The notes: a model not told the origin generated them from the letters alone. Positions 33,800-42,557 are shown, numbered from the stretch's first letter. The stretch is 64,000 bases of DNA from Arthrobacter sp. YD4 (GCF_030410515.1 NZ_JAUHHD010000002.1:413419-477418); one strand, 5' to 3'. Numbers and translations: made by a program.

Positions 33800-34175
33800 A
33801 GCCGCGTCCGGGCTCCCCGCCCGGACCGCCGGTGTCGTGGTGGCCGCCATCATGCTGCCCGGTGCCGCGTTGCCCGGTGTCGTGGTGCCCGCCATCGTGG
33901 TGGGCCGGCTTGTGCTTGGCCTCCTCGAGGTGCTGCTGGAGCTTCTCCTCGGCCTCGCGGCGGCGCCGCGCCAGTTCCTGCAGGTCGCGGGTGGACACTG
34001 CCCCGGTGGGGATGCCGCCGGCGGCGCGGGACGCGGCCGCACGGTCGTGCCCCTTCGCCGGATAAGCCGGGTCCGGTTGTGCCCCTTCCGGTTGCGCCCC
34101 TTCCGGGGCAGAATGCTCCGGGCCGGAACCCTCCGGGTCGCGGGCAGCGGCATTGTCAGGCTCGTTGGTGGTCAT
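33798..34175 (-). CDS. Small His-rich hydrophilic protein
   Basis: A 125-residue hydrophilic protein of no recognised family. The N-terminal half is acidic and Pro/Glu-rich with a tandem EGAQPEGAQP. The centre has a charged helix (LQELARRRREAEEKLQQHLEEA). The C-terminus repeats HHDGGHHDTGQ-like units, giving a cluster of about nine His that could bind Ni, Zn or Cu. ATG at 34175; a GTG one codon upstream is also possible. A DevR-like box lies 35-51 bases upstream. Codon use is normal for the region. Confidence 0.65.
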   Translation of the reverse strand: MTTNEPDNAAARDPEGSGPEHSAPEGAQPEGAQPDPAYPAKGHDRAAASRAAGGIPTGAVSTRDLQELARRRREAEEKLQQHLEEAKHKPAHHDGGHHDTGQRGTGQHDGGHHDTGGPGGEPGRG

Positions 34176-34209
34176 CACTGGATGCTGTCACCGGCCGCCG
34201 CGCACCGGC

Positions 34210-34226
34210 TAGGGGCTAAAGGCCGG
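34210..34226. promoter_or_regulatory. DevR/DosR-like box upstream of the His-rich gene
   Basis: TAGGGGCTAAAGGCCGG keeps the TAGGGnnnAAAGnCC core of the box at 24701 (12 of 17 positions). It lies 35-51 bases upstream of the His-rich gene's ATG and just past the AzlD stop. It extends the putative regulon beyond the 7-25 kb block. Confidence 0.4.
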
Positions 34227-34254
34227 GCACGCGTTCGCGCACCAGTAGGCGCCG

Positions 34255-34566
34255 CTACCCCCAGCCGAGCAGCCGCAACCCGGCCGCCGCACCGGCGCCG
34301 GCCAGCACCACCACCAGGAACGGCGCCCTGAGCAGCAGGGCCAGTGCGGCCGCGGCCAGCGCGCCCACCCTTGCGTCGAGGACCAGCGCCTGCCCGGAGG
34401 CCACCGCGTTGACCACCGTGAGGGAGGCGAGGAGCCCGATGGTCATCACCCCGGCCACGCGGGAAATCCGCGGGTTTTTCAGCCACGCGGCGGGCACCAG
34501 GTAGCCCAGCAGTTTCCACGCATAGGCAAGCACGCAGGAGAGCAGCAGCCATAGCCAAAGCGTCAT
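34255..34566 (-). CDS. azlD: AzlD domain protein (branched-chain amino acid exporter subunit)
   Basis: A 103-residue protein with three to four hydrophobic helices. It begins MTLWLWLLLSCVLAYAWKLLGYLVP, a typical AzlD start. AzlD is the small partner of AzlC in BrnFE-type exporters of branched-chain amino acids and methionine. It is coupled to azlC by an ATGA overlap. Terminal gene of the DoxX-AzlC-AzlD operon. Confidence 0.85.
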   Translation of the reverse strand: MTLWLWLLLSCVLAYAWKLLGYLVPAAWLKNPRISRVAGVMTIGLLASLTVVNAVASGQALVLDARVGALAAAALALLLRAPFLVVVLAGAGAAAGLRLLGWG

Positions 34567-35321
34567 GCGCCCTCCCCCGTGGCCGCCCCGGCGTTGCGCC
34601 CACGCCCGTGCTCACCCCCGGGGTAGGGGTCGACGTCGGGCTCCAGGCCCTCGTCACGCGGGCCGGAACTAAACCAGCCGAACACGGCGGCCACCAGCGC
34701 GGCCACCAGGATGGGCACCCCGGCGGGAACCAGCGGGACGGCCAGCACCGTGGCAAGCGCGCAGACGACGGCGATCGCCACGGGCTCGCGGCCCTTCAGC
34801 CGCGGCCAGAGGAGGCCCAAGAAGGCGGCCACCGCGGCGCCGTCGAGCCCCCACTGCTTGGGGTCCCCCAGCGCGCTGCCGGCGAGCGCACCCACGGCGG
34901 TGAAGATGTTCCACAGCACGAACACCCCCACGCCGGCGGTCCAAAACCCCCGGCGCTGCTCGTCCGGGTCCGTCTGGCCGGTACTGGTGGCAGTGGATTC
35001 GTCGATGGTGACCTGCGCCGCGGCGAAGCGCCGCCAGCCCTTGGGCTGCAGCAAGGCGTTCAACTGCATGCCGTAAATCCCGTTGCGCATGCCCAGCAGG
35101 GTGGCCGCGCCCATGGCGGCCAGTCCCGAGCCGCCGCCGGCCACCACGCCGATGAAGGCGAACTGCGAGCCGCCGCTGAACAGCAGCAGGCTCAGCGCCA
35201 TGGTCTGCCAGAAGTCCAGCCCGGAGGCGACGGAAAGGGCGCCGAAGGAGATGCCGTAGAGCCCGGTAGCGACGCTGATGGACAGCCCGATCCGGACCGC
35301 CGGGGTGAGCGCGGTCCTCAC
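34563..35321 (-). CDS. azlC: AzlC-family branched-chain amino acid permease
   Basis: A 252-residue AzlC/BrnF large subunit. Motifs are ATGLYGISFGALSVASGLDFWQT (about residues 15-37), LLFSGGSQFAFIGV and GMRNGIYGMQLN. Seven or so hydrophobic helices are followed by a hydrophilic Asp/Gly-rich tail. The GTG at 35321 is chosen because it overlaps the DoxX stop (GTGA), and because the longer open frame upstream reads out of the family. With AzlD it should export branched-chain amino acids or related compounds. Confidence 0.85.
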   Translation of the reverse strand: MRTALTPAVRIGLSISVATGLYGISFGALSVASGLDFWQTMALSLLLFSGGSQFAFIGVVAGGGSGLAAMGAATLLGMRNGIYGMQLNALLQPKGWRRFAAAQVTIDESTATSTGQTDPDEQRRGFWTAGVGVFVLWNIFTAVGALAGSALGDPKQWGLDGAAVAAFLGLLWPRLKGREPVAIAVVCALATVLAVPLVPAGVPILVAALVAAVFGWFSSGPRDEGLEPDVDPYPGGEHGRGRNAGAATGEGA

Positions 35322-35770
35322 CGGCGTGTCTGCCGGGGCGCCTTCGCCAGGCTCCAGGACCAGGCGATCAGCGGCGCCTGCAACGGCAGCCGGATCCCGT
35401 GCAGCTTTCGGGCCTTGGGAGATCCCTCCGGCCCGAAGGCCGTGCGGAGAGCGTCGACGTGGGCGGTCAGGAACACGGTGAAGAGGGCGGTGACGCAGCC
35501 GGCGCTGATTCGGCGGGTCCGGGGCAGCAGGAGGCCTGCGGCTGCGGCGCCCTCGAGCAGTCCCGTGGCGGCAACCCATTCGTCCCGGGAGAGGACCGCC
35601 AGCGGGCCGTTGCGGTGCTCGCCGGAGTCGTCCCGGCAGAGGTAAGACGGGACCAGCGGGGCGAAGAAGCCGGGATCCCGGAAGTGCTTTGCGGCGCTGG
35701 CCAGCAACAGTCCGCTCAGGGCGGTGGCGGACAGGGTTCGGGTTGCCCCGGGGGACCAGCGAAAAGGCAT
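35318..35770 (-). CDS. DoxX family membrane protein
   Basis: A 150-residue, four-helix protein of the DoxX-like group. [29 protein letters not shown] (about residues 12-40) and [20 protein letters not shown] (about 63-82) are recognisable. ATG at 35770. Its stop overlaps the GTG of azlC, giving an operon with the amino acid exporter. Functions proposed for DoxX proteins (redox, membrane integrity) are not settled. The divergent gene is the ABC ATPase at 35929. Confidence 0.78.
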   Translation of the reverse strand: MPFRWSPGATRTLSATALSGLLLASAAKHFRDPGFFAPLVPSYLCRDDSGEHRNGPLAVLSRDEWVAATGLLEGAAAAGLLLPRTRRISAGCVTALFTVFLTAHVDALRTAFGPEGSPKARKLHGIRLPLQAPLIAWSWSLAKAPRQTRR

Positions 35771-35928
35771 GCATCCATGCAACCACACCGCGGCGGCGCC
35801 AACGAACGGGCTCCCGCAAGCGCCGCGGCCGCCGCGCCACGGCACTCCCTCGGCACGGAAAATGGACACGGGAAACGGGACCTTCCGCAGGGGATCCGGG
35901 AGCCCGCTCCGGGGGTACGGTGGTGGCT

Positions 35929-36840
35929 ATGGGCAACGTCGTGGAAATGGCGGGTGTGGTCAAGCGGTTTGGAACCGTAACGGCGCTGGACGGTCTGGAC
36001 TTCACCGTGGCCGCCGGGGAGGTCCATGGGTTCCTGGGGCCGAACGGCTCGGGCAAGTCGACCACGCTGCGGCTCCTGCTGGGGCTGCTGCGGTCCGACG
36101 CCGGGACGGCGCGGGTGCTGGGCCTGGACCCGTGGAAGGACGTGGCGTCCCTGCACCGCCGGCTGGCCTACGTCCCCGGTGACGTCTCGCTGTGGCCGAA
36201 CCTCACCGGCGGCGAGGTGATCGAGCTGCTGGGCCGGCTGCAGGGCGGCCAGGACCGGGCGGAGCGGGACCGGCTCCTGCAATTATTCGAGCTGGACCCC
36301 ACCAAGAAGACCCGCGCCTACTCCAAGGGCAACCGGCAGAAGGTGGCGCTGGTGGCGGCCCTGGCCACGGACGCCGAGCTGTTTTTGCTGGACGAGCCCA
36401 CCAGCGGCCTGGATCCGCTGATGGAGGAGGCGTTCCGCGGTTGCGTCCGTGCGCTCCGGGACCAGGGCCGGACCGTGCTGTTGAGCAGCCACATCCTGAG
36501 CGAGGCGGAGGCGCTCTCGGACCGGGTCAGCATCATCCGCGCCGGCCGGGTGGTGGAGACCGGCCCGCTGGAGAAGCTCCGGCACCTCACCCGGACCGCC
36601 GTCACCGCCGACGTCGCGGCCGTCCCGCCGGGGCTGGACCGGCTGCCCGGCGTGCACGACGTCACCGTGGTCAACCACCGGGTCAGCGCACAGGTGGATC
36701 CGGCCGGACTGGCCCCTTTCCTTCAGGCCCTGACCGCCGCGGGCCTGAGGTCCCTGACCAGCCAGCCGCCGACGCTGGAGGACCTGTTCCTGCGCCACTA
36801 CGGGGCGGGAACCTTTGGCCGGGGTCCCTCCGATGCCTGA
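35929..36840 (+). CDS. ABC transporter ATP-binding protein (drug-exporter type)
   Basis: A 303-residue ATPase with Walker [10 protein letters not shown] (about residues 37-45), the signature-like [11 protein letters not shown] (about 127-137), Walker [15 protein letters not shown] and switch His in [10 protein letters not shown]-terminal domain of about 80 residues is typical of DrrA-like exporters. ATG at 35929; the in-frame upstream extension covers the DoxX promoter region. It overlaps the permease start by eight bases. Together they form an ABC-2 exporter resembling polyketide-antibiotic efflux systems. Confidence 0.88.
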   Translation: MGNVVEMAGVVKRFGTVTALDGLDFTVAAGEVHGFLGPNGSGKSTTLRLLLGLLRSDAGTARVLGLDPWKDVASLHRRLAYVPGDVSLWPNLTGGEVIELLGRLQGGQDRAERDRLLQLFELDPTKKTRAYSKGNRQKVALVAALATDAELFLLDEPTSGLDPLMEEAFRGCVRALRDQGRTVLLSSHILSEAEALSDRVSIIRAGRVVETGPLEKLRHLTRTAVTADVAAVPPGLDRLPGVHDVTVVNHRVSAQVDPAGLAPFLQALTAAGLRSLTSQPPTLEDLFLRHYGAGTFGRGPSDA

Positions 36841-38425
36841 GACCCTGGCCGGGACCGGGACGCTGCTGCGGCTGGGGTTGCGGCGGGACCGCTGGCTGCT
36901 GCCCGGCTGGGTGCTGGGCTTCGCCGTCGTCGCCTATTCCACGGCGCGGGCCGGCGCCGAGCTGTATCCGGACGTGCGCAGCCGCGTCGAGGCGGCGGAC
37001 GCGCTCAACGCCACGGCCTCGATGGTGGCGATGTTCGGCCGGATCTACGACCCGGCGTCCCTCGGCGCGCTCTCCCTGATCAAGTACACGGCGTTCATGA
37101 CCGCCATCCTGGCGGTCCTGATGGCCGTGCTGGTGATCCGCCACACGCGGGCCGACGAGGAGAGCGGACGGCTGGAATTGCTCGGCGGCGGACGGCTGGG
37201 CCGTGACGCCCCGCTGGCCGCCGCGCTCATCATTGCCCTCACGGGCAGCCTGGGCGTGGGGTTGCTGACCGCCGCGGGGCTGGCCGCAGGCGGGCTGCCC
37301 GCTGAGGGGTCGCTGGCGTTCGGGCTGGGCTGGGCCGCCACCGGGCTCGCGTTCAGCGCCGTGGCCGGGGTTGCCGCCCAGCTGACGGCCGGCGCCCGGG
37401 CTGCCAACGGATTCAGCGTGGGCGTGATCGCGGTGACCTACGGACTGCGCGCGGTGGGCGACCTGGCCGAACCCGGACCCTCGTTCCTGTCGTGGCTCTC
37501 CCCCATCGGTTGGAACCAGCAAATCCGGGCTTTCGCCGGCGATCACTGGTGGGTCCTGGTGCTGCCGGTCCTGCTCAGTGCCGTCCTCATTCCGGCGGCC
37601 TTCGCGTTGCGGGCCCGGCGGGATCTGGGTGCCGGGTTGCGGGCCGAACGCCCCGGCCCGGCCGTGGGGTCCGTGTCCGGGGTGTGGGCCCTGGCCGTGC
37701 GGCTGCAGTACAAGGTGTGGCTGGCGTGGGCGATCGCGTTCGTGGTGTTCGGGGTGGTGGTGGGATCGTTGATCGGGAACGTCGCGGAGATGCTGAGTTC
37801 GGCCAACGCCCAGGACCTGATCCGGCTGTTGGGCGGGGCGGCCGCGCTGCGCGACGCCTTCCTTGCCGCGGAGATCAGCATCATGGGCCTGCTGGCGGCG
37901 GCGTATGCGGTCTCCGCGGCGAACCATCTGCGGGCCGAGGAGTCCGCGGGGCATGCGGAGGCGTTGCTGGCGACGACGGCGACTCGGGCCCGCTGGGCGT
38001 CCAGCCACTTCGGCTTCGCTCTGGCCGGGTCCGCCGTGCTGATGGTGCTGGCCGGGGTCTCGATCGGCATCGGGGCGGCGCTGACGGTGCAGGACCCGTC
38101 GCTGGTGGGCCGGTCCACGGTGGCGGCCCTGGCCCAGATCCCGGCCGCCTGGGTGCTGGCCGGGCTGGCGCTGGCGGTGTTCGGCTGGCTGCCGCGGCTG
38201 GCCGCCGGGGTGTGGGTGCTGCTGCTGGCGTTCGTGGCCTTGGGCGAGTTCGGTGTGCTCTGGAACGCCCCGGGCTGGCTGATGGATGCCTCCCCGTTCC
38301 GGCATTCGCCGCTGCTGCCGGTGACCGCCGACGCTGTGCCCGCCCTGGCGTGGCTGACCGCCGTCGCGCTGGTTTTGGCGGTGCTGGGGTACGCGGGCTG
38401 GCGGCGGCGTGACCTGGCGGCGTAG
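36833..38425 (+). CDS. ABC-2 type exporter permease ('exporter of polyketide antibiotics' type)
   Basis: A 530-residue permease with about twelve hydrophobic helices arranged as two similar halves. This matches the actinobacterial fused ABC-2 permeases annotated as polyketide-antibiotic exporters. Start [29 protein letters not shown] (about residue 110) and [16 protein letters not shown] (about 370) mark equivalent cytoplasmic loops of the two halves. It is translationally coupled to the ATPase. It ends 39 bases from the convergent soxR, but no SoxR box was seen upstream of 35929. Confidence 0.87.
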   Translation: MPETLAGTGTLLRLGLRRDRWLLPGWVLGFAVVAYSTARAGAELYPDVRSRVEAADALNATASMVAMFGRIYDPASLGALSLIKYTAFMTAILAVLMAVLVIRHTRADEESGRLELLGGGRLGRDAPLAAALIIALTGSLGVGLLTAAGLAAGGLPAEGSLAFGLGWAATGLAFSAVAGVAAQLTAGARAANGFSVGVIAVTYGLRAVGDLAEPGPSFLSWLSPIGWNQQIRAFAGDHWWVLVLPVLLSAVLIPAAFALRARRDLGAGLRAERPGPAVGSVSGVWALAVRLQYKVWLAWAIAFVVFGVVVGSLIGNVAEMLSSANAQDLIRLLGGAAALRDAFLAAEISIMGLLAAAYAVSAANHLRAEESAGHAEALLATTATRARWASSHFGFALAGSAVLMVLAGVSIGIGAALTVQDPSLVGRSTVAALAQIPAAWVLAGLALAVFGWLPRLAAGVWVLLLAFVALGEFGVLWNAPGWLMDASPFRHSPLLPVTADAVPALAWLTAVALVLAVLGYAGWRRRDLAA

Positions 38426-38464
38426 GTATGCGGGCCAGGCTTTGCCGGGTGCTGCGGGGTCGGC

Positions 38465-38983
38465 CTAGACCTCAGCCGGGCCCTGGACCTCATGTGCGCC
38501 CCCGCCTGCGCCCGGGTCCGCCCCGGCCGCCCGGCGGGCGCGCCGGGCCCAGCGGGAACCGGTCCCCTCGGCGGCGGCCTCGTCGCCCGGGTTGACCAGG
38601 GAGCAGCGGCCCAGCGACAGGCAGCCGCAGCCGATGCAACTGTCCAGGGACTCCCCCAGAACCTCCAGTTCGCGGATCCGCTCCGCCACCAGCCCCGCCC
38701 AGTCCCGGCTGATGGCGGTCCAGTCCGCCTGGTTCGGGGCCCGGTCCGCGGGCAGGCCGTCGAGGGCGGCTTTGATCTGCTCCAGGCTCAGCCCCACCCG
38801 CTGGCCGGCCGCCACCACGGCCAGACGGCGCAGGGTGGTCCGCTTATAGCGGCGCTGGTTGCCGCTGGTGCGTTGGGACTGCACCAGGCCGCGGTCCTCG
38901 TAGTAGCGCAGGGCCGGCACGGTGATCCCGGCGCGGGACGCGACCTCACCGACGGAGAGCAGGGAATCAGTAGCGGACGGCAC
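38465..38983 (-). CDS. soxR: Redox-sensitive transcriptional activator SoxR
   Basis: A 172-residue MerR-family regulator. It has an N-terminal winged helix (LSVGEVASRAGITVPALRYYEDRGLV, about residues 8-33), a dimerisation helix, and the [2Fe-2S] cluster motif CIGCGCLSLGRC (C-x2-C-x-C-x5-C, about 116-127). This motif is diagnostic of SoxR. A C-terminal Ala/Gly-rich tail extends beyond E. coli SoxR (154 residues). In actinobacteria SoxR responds to redox-active compounds and controls a few exporters and oxidoreductases rather than soxS. A near-perfect SoxR box lies 29 bases upstream, between this gene and a 48-codon ORF. Confidence 0.95.
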   Translation of the reverse strand: MPSATDSLLSVGEVASRAGITVPALRYYEDRGLVQSQRTSGNQRRYKRTTLRRLAVVAAGQRVGLSLEQIKAALDGLPADRAPNQADWTAISRDWAGLVAERIRELEVLGESLDSCIGCGCLSLGRCSLVNPGDEAAAEGTGSRWARRARRAAGADPGAGGGAHEVQGPAEV

Positions 38984-39011
38984 CCGTGCAGTCTGGCACG
39001 CGCCCGGCTTG

Positions 39012-39031
39012 ACCTCAAGTTCACTTGAGGT
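39012..39031. promoter_or_regulatory. SoxR box
   Basis: A 20-base palindrome with arms ACCTCAAG and CTTGAGGT around a TTCA centre, matching the SoxR consensus CCTCAAG-N4-CTTGAGG at every arm position. A plus-strand -35 (TTGACC, 39009-39014) abuts the left arm, and a weak -10 would fall near 39034-39040. This 19-20 base spacer is typical of MerR-family activation. The plus-strand target is therefore the ORF at 39077; soxR autoregulation on the minus strand is also possible. Confidence 0.88.
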
Positions 39032-39076
39032 TGTTCACTGGAGCCTGACAGAACCGCTACGAACGAAAGCAGCACC

Positions 39077-39223
39077 ATGAGGACCTCCCGCAAGACCGCA
39101 CGCCAGGCCACCGTCACCCCCGAAGGGGACCAGGCCCTCCCGGGAAAAACCCTGCGCCAGCGCCGGCCGTGGGAGAACCGATCGGTGGACGCCGCCCTGT
39201 CCTCCCTGTCCCAGTTCCGCTAG
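39077..39223 (+). CDS. 48-residue basic ORF downstream of the SoxR box
   Basis: A short ORF starting at ATG 39077, 46 bases after the SoxR box, encoding MRTSRKTARQATVTPEGDQA and ending ...ALSSLSQFR before a TAG. It is rich in Arg, Ser and Thr, has no signal peptide or transmembrane helix, and a predicted strongly basic N-terminus. The ribosome site (GAAAG, 8-10 bases upstream) is weak. No family is recognised. It is the only plus-strand ORF that the SoxR-box promoter could express before the convergent GDPD gene. Translation is unproven; the transcript could instead be an antisense RNA. Confidence 0.5.
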   Translation: MRTSRKTARQATVTPEGDQALPGKTLRQRRPWENRSVDAALSSLSQFR

Positions 39224-39247
39224 GGGCGGTGGAACGGGGACCGGCCG

Positions 39248-40135
39248 CTACAGGCTGACGGAGATCCGCTCCAGGACCTCGGCCGGGCGGTTGGTGGTGA
39301 TCTCCTGGATGCCAAGCTCCCGGCAGAGGTCCACATCCTCGGGGGCGTCGACGGTCCAGACCCGGAACCGGCGGCCGGACTCGAGCCAGCGGCGGACCGT
39401 GTCCGGGTATTCGCGGACGTAGTCGATGCCGGGGCCGGCCAGGCCCACGGCACCCTGGTCCAGCAGTTCCTCGCCCTCGAGCTGGGCAGCCTTCATGACG
39501 TTGGCCATCGCGTTGCCGGTGATGGAGCCGACGCTGAACCTCTCCCGCACTTCGTCGACGTCGACGTCGTCCACCAGCTGGCAGATGGCCTCGGCGGGGA
39601 CGGTCTGCAGCAGGTGCCGGACGGAATCCGGGTTGAAGCTCATGAAGGAGACGCGGATGTTCTCCAGCATGCCGGTGGCCGGGTCCCAGCCCTCGGCGGT
39701 GAGGACCTCCAGCACCCGGTCCTCGAGCTTGAGCTGGTAGGGGCTGGGGTGCTTGAACTCGATGGCCAGCCCGATCTCGCGGCCGGCGGTGCGCAGGATG
39801 TCGAGCAGTTCGGGCAGGGTCAGGAACTGCTCGGACTTCGCCCCGTACGCCTCGGGGATGCGGGCGCCCTTCCAGGAGCTAAAGTCGAGCTCGCGGAGTT
39901 CGTCCAGGGTGCGTTCGGCCACCGGGCCTGTGCCGTTGGAGGTGCGGTCCAGGGTGGCGTCGTGCAGCAGCACGGCGTGCTGGTCGCGGGTCAGGTGGAC
40001 GTCGCACTCGACGCCGTCGGCGCCGTCGGCGATCGCCTGCAGGTAGGCGGCGCGGGTGTGCTCCGCGAAGGCCCCGCTGGCTCCCCGGTGGGCGTAGACG
40101 AGCGGGCGGGCGGCAGCGGACTCCTCTATGGTCAT
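39248..40135 (-). CDS. Glycerophosphodiester phosphodiesterase
   Basis: A 295-residue GDPD-fold enzyme hydrolysing glycerophosphodiesters to sn-glycerol-3-phosphate and an alcohol. PLVYAHRGASGAFAEHTRAAY (about residues 11-31) provides the catalytic His and Arg. GVECDVHLTRDQHAVLLHDATLDRTSNG (about 41-68) gives the metal-binding Glu and Asp and the second catalytic His. LAIEFKHP supplies another Glu ligand. No signal peptide is seen, so it is probably cytoplasmic. Its 3' end faces the SoxR-box ORF. Confidence 0.9.
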   Translation of the reverse strand: MTIEESAAARPLVYAHRGASGAFAEHTRAAYLQAIADGADGVECDVHLTRDQHAVLLHDATLDRTSNGTGPVAERTLDELRELDFSSWKGARIPEAYGAKSEQFLTLPELLDILRTAGREIGLAIEFKHPSPYQLKLEDRVLEVLTAEGWDPATGMLENIRVSFMSFNPDSVRHLLQTVPAEAICQLVDDVDVDEVRERFSVGSITGNAMANVMKAAQLEGEELLDQGAVGLAGPGIDYVREYPDTVRRWLESGRRFRVWTVDAPEDVDLCRELGIQEITTNRPAEVLERISVSL

Positions 40136-40185
40136 GCGAACACGTTAGCGGACCCGGGGTCCGGGGGCCCGGCTAGGCTGGGCAC

Positions 40186-41496
40186 ATGCAGGTGAACTCT
40201 GAGCGACCATCCCGTGCCGGCGCCATAACGGCGGGCGCGAACCACCGGCTCTCCCCCGCCGATGCCGCGAAGGCAGCCGCGCTGCGGAAGATGAAAATGC
40301 TGGCGGGGTCGCTCCTGATCGGGATGGCGGTGGTGTTCGTCGTCGCGTTCGCCCTGCAGAAGCAATACCCGGCGCTGGAGTACGTCCGAGCCGCGGCGGA
40401 GGGCGGCATGGTGGGTGCGCTGGCGGACTGGTTCGCCGTGACCGCGCTGTTCAAGTACCCGCTGGGCCTGAAGATCCCGCACACCGCCATCATTCCCCGG
40501 CGCAAGGACCAGATCGGGGCGTCGCTGGGCGAGTTCGTGGAGACCAACTTCCTCTCCGAGCAGGTGGTCAAGGAGAAGCTGGCCAGCGTCGACGTCGCCC
40601 GCAAGGTCGGCGGCTGGCTCTCCGGTCCCGGCGGCGCCGAGCGGGTGGCGAAGGAGGGCGCCGCGGTGATCCGGGGCGCGTTCACGGTGTTGAACGACGA
40701 CGACGTCCAGGCCGTCATCGAGGGCATGGTCCGCCGGCATCTGCTCACCCCGCCGTGGGGGCCGCCGGTGGGACGGCTCGCGGAGCGGATCTTCGAGGAC
40801 GGGCACCACCACGCGCTGGTGGACCTCTTGGTTGACCGCACGGTGGACTGGGTCCGGGACAACCACGAGACCGTCAACCGGGTGGTCACGGACCGCTCCC
40901 CCACCTGGGTGCCCAGCTTCGTGGACGGGCTGGTGGGCGACAAGGTGTATGTGGAGATCCTGAAGTTCACGAAGGCCGTGCAGGCCGACCCCCAGCACCA
41001 GGTCCGGCGCTCCATCGATACCTACCTGAAGTCGCTGGCGCAGGACCTGCAGCACGACCCGGTGATGATTGCCCGGGCCGAGGGCGTCAAGGCCCAGGTC
41101 CTGGGCGACCCGGAGGTCCGCGAGCTCGCTTCCCGCACCTGGGGCACGGTGAAGGCGGCACTGCTGACCGCCGTCGACGATCCGCACAGCGAGCTGACCA
41201 TCCGGTTCAAGGCGGCCGTCCACGACTTCGGCACCCGCCTCACGGTGGACCCCGAACTCGCCGGGAAGGTCAACGCCTGGGTGGGCGACGCCGCCGGGTA
41301 CCTGGTCAACAACTACCGCTCCGACATTGCCGGCGTCATCACGGACACCGTGGCGCGCTGGGACGCGGAGGAAACCTCGGAGAAGATCGAGCTCCAGGTC
41401 GGCAAGGACCTGCAGTTCATCCGCATCAACGGCACCGTGGTGGGGGCGCTGGCCGGGCTGGCGATCTTTACGGTGGCGAGTTTGGTGTTTGGGTAG
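40186..41496 (+). CDS. DUF445 family membrane protein
   Basis: A 436-residue DUF445 protein. It has an N-terminal transmembrane helix (about residues 44-62) and the family signature EYVRAAAEGGMVGALADWFAVTALFKYPLGLKIPHTAIIPRRKDQIG (about 65-111). A long helical, mainly cytoplasmic region and a C-terminal transmembrane helix (about 415-434) follow. The family is widespread, sometimes called YjiN-like, and its function is unknown. It is divergent from the GDPD gene across 50 bases. Confidence 0.87.
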   Translation: MQVNSERPSRAGAITAGANHRLSPADAAKAAALRKMKMLAGSLLIGMAVVFVVAFALQKQYPALEYVRAAAEGGMVGALADWFAVTALFKYPLGLKIPHTAIIPRRKDQIGASLGEFVETNFLSEQVVKEKLASVDVARKVGGWLSGPGGAERVAKEGAAVIRGAFTVLNDDDVQAVIEGMVRRHLLTPPWGPPVGRLAERIFEDGHHHALVDLLVDRTVDWVRDNHETVNRVVTDRSPTWVPSFVDGLVGDKVYVEILKFTKAVQADPQHQVRRSIDTYLKSLAQDLQHDPVMIARAEGVKAQVLGDPEVRELASRTWGTVKAALLTAVDDPHSELTIRFKAAVHDFGTRLTVDPELAGKVNAWVGDAAGYLVNNYRSDIAGVITDTVARWDAEETSEKIELQVGKDLQFIRINGTVVGALAGLAIFTVASLVFG

Positions 41497-41563
41497 GAAC
41501 GGGGCCGAACGGGCGCACGGGACCCTCACCAGGCGGGGCACTCGGCCCGTTTAGACTGCTTCT

Positions 41564-41983
41564 GTGAAGCGAACGTCCGACGCCGGGTCCGAGGGAACAC
41601 CTTCCGGCCTGCACCGCAACAACGATCCCAATCAGCGGCCCAGCAATAGAAGCCTCCGGTTCTGGGCGGCATTCTGGACGGTTTTTTGGGGCCTTCTGGT
41701 CGGCGTCGGGGCTGCGGTTGCGTACGTGTTCCTCACCGACCGCCACCCAGTCGGCATTCTGTCGATTCTGTTTTTCCTGCTCGGATGCGGCCTCGGAGTG
41801 GGCCTGTATCTGCCCGCCCACTTCAGCAGCGCCCGTACGAAACGCGAGATGTTTGTCCGTGTCGGCGGCGATCCCACGGGAATCACGCCCTGGATGTTCG
41901 GCGCAATGGGAGGCAGCATCACTGAAGACGGCGAGTGGGAGTGGTACACCCCCTCGGGGTCAAGCGGAGAATCCGCTGTTTAG
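41564..41983 (+). CDS. Small two-helix membrane protein, unknown family
   Basis: A 139-residue protein with a hydrophilic N-terminus of 25 residues, two transmembrane helices (about 28-52 and 59-80), and a 55-residue soluble C-terminal tail containing RVGGDPTGITPWMFGAMGG. The family is not recognised. The base composition is slightly lower in GC than that of its neighbours. The start may be GTG at 41564. It is separated from the DUF445 gene by 67 bases and converges with the GNAT gene. Confidence 0.6.
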   Translation: MKRTSDAGSEGTPSGLHRNNDPNQRPSNRSLRFWAAFWTVFWGLLVGVGAAVAYVFLTDRHPVGILSILFFLLGCGLGVGLYLPAHFSSARTKREMFVRVGGDPTGITPWMFGAMGGSITEDGEWEWYTPSGSSGESAV

Positions 41984-42001
41984 ATCCCGCGGGCCGGCTT
42001 C

Positions 42002-42550
42002 TTAATCGTCTTCGCAGCTGTCAAGCGAGTGCTGAGCTCGGGGTGCAGCGGAACGCTCCATGCAGATGAGCCGGGGTCTGACTTCCCAGGACGGGACGGG
42101 GACGAATCCGCGCCTCCGGTAGAGCCGGATGGCGTCCTCCCGCCAGTCCCACACCGTGAGCCGGACGGGATCGTGCCCGGCCCCGTCGGCGAACTCCAGC
42201 GCGGCGTCGAGTAATGCCGCACCGACCCCCAGGCCGCGGGCTGCCGGATTAACCCAGATCCGTTTGATCTCCCAGGCCGTTCCGGCGCGGTGAACCGTGA
42301 TGACGCCTGCCGGTCCGGTCCCCGCGCCCGCCAGGAGGACCTCCGCGCCGGCATAGGCTCCCGCCGGGTCATCCACCTCACGGCGGTACCGCTCCGGAAG
42401 TACCCCGGAAAACGGCGCTCCGCCAAGCTGCGCCGCCTTTTCCCGCTCGGTCTGCAATAGGTAGGCGGCCACCAGCCCGCCAACAGCGGCGGCATCCGGA
42501 CCGTTCAGGTCCGCGGTCCGGACAGGGGGCGTGCGCGCGACGGCGTCCAC
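42002..42550 (-). CDS. GNAT family N-acetyltransferase
   Basis: A 182-residue GCN5-related acetyltransferase. The acetyl-CoA-binding motif A is KRIWVNPAARGLGVGAALLDAALEFA (about residues 94-119), with R-x-x-G-x-G/A as RGLGVG. A preceding strand, GPAGVITVHRAG, and a C-terminal LTVWDWREDAIRLYRRRGF complete the fold. It lies seven bases downstream of pxpA on the same strand, so the two are probably co-transcribed. The substrate is unknown, though an amino-acid-like acceptor would suit the 5-oxoproline context. Confidence 0.85.
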   Translation of the reverse strand: MDAVARTPPVRTADLNGPDAAAVGGLVAAYLLQTEREKAAQLGGAPFSGVLPERYRREVDDPAGAYAGAEVLLAGAGTGPAGVITVHRAGTAWEIKRIWVNPAARGLGVGAALLDAALEFADGAGHDPVRLTVWDWREDAIRLYRRRGFVPVPSWEVRPRLICMERSAAPRAQHSLDSCEDD

Positions 42551-42557
42551 GGCGTAC

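Noticed and set aside
35318..36065. Upstream continuation of the AzlC frame through the DoxX gene
   Set aside because: The GTG at 35321 overlaps the DoxX stop and begins the AzlC family sequence; the upstream part encodes no recognisable domain and is a shadow of doxX.
36833..38425. Polyketide biosynthetic cluster suggested by the exporter permease
   Set aside because: The label comes from family naming only; no polyketide synthase, NRPS or tailoring genes surround it.
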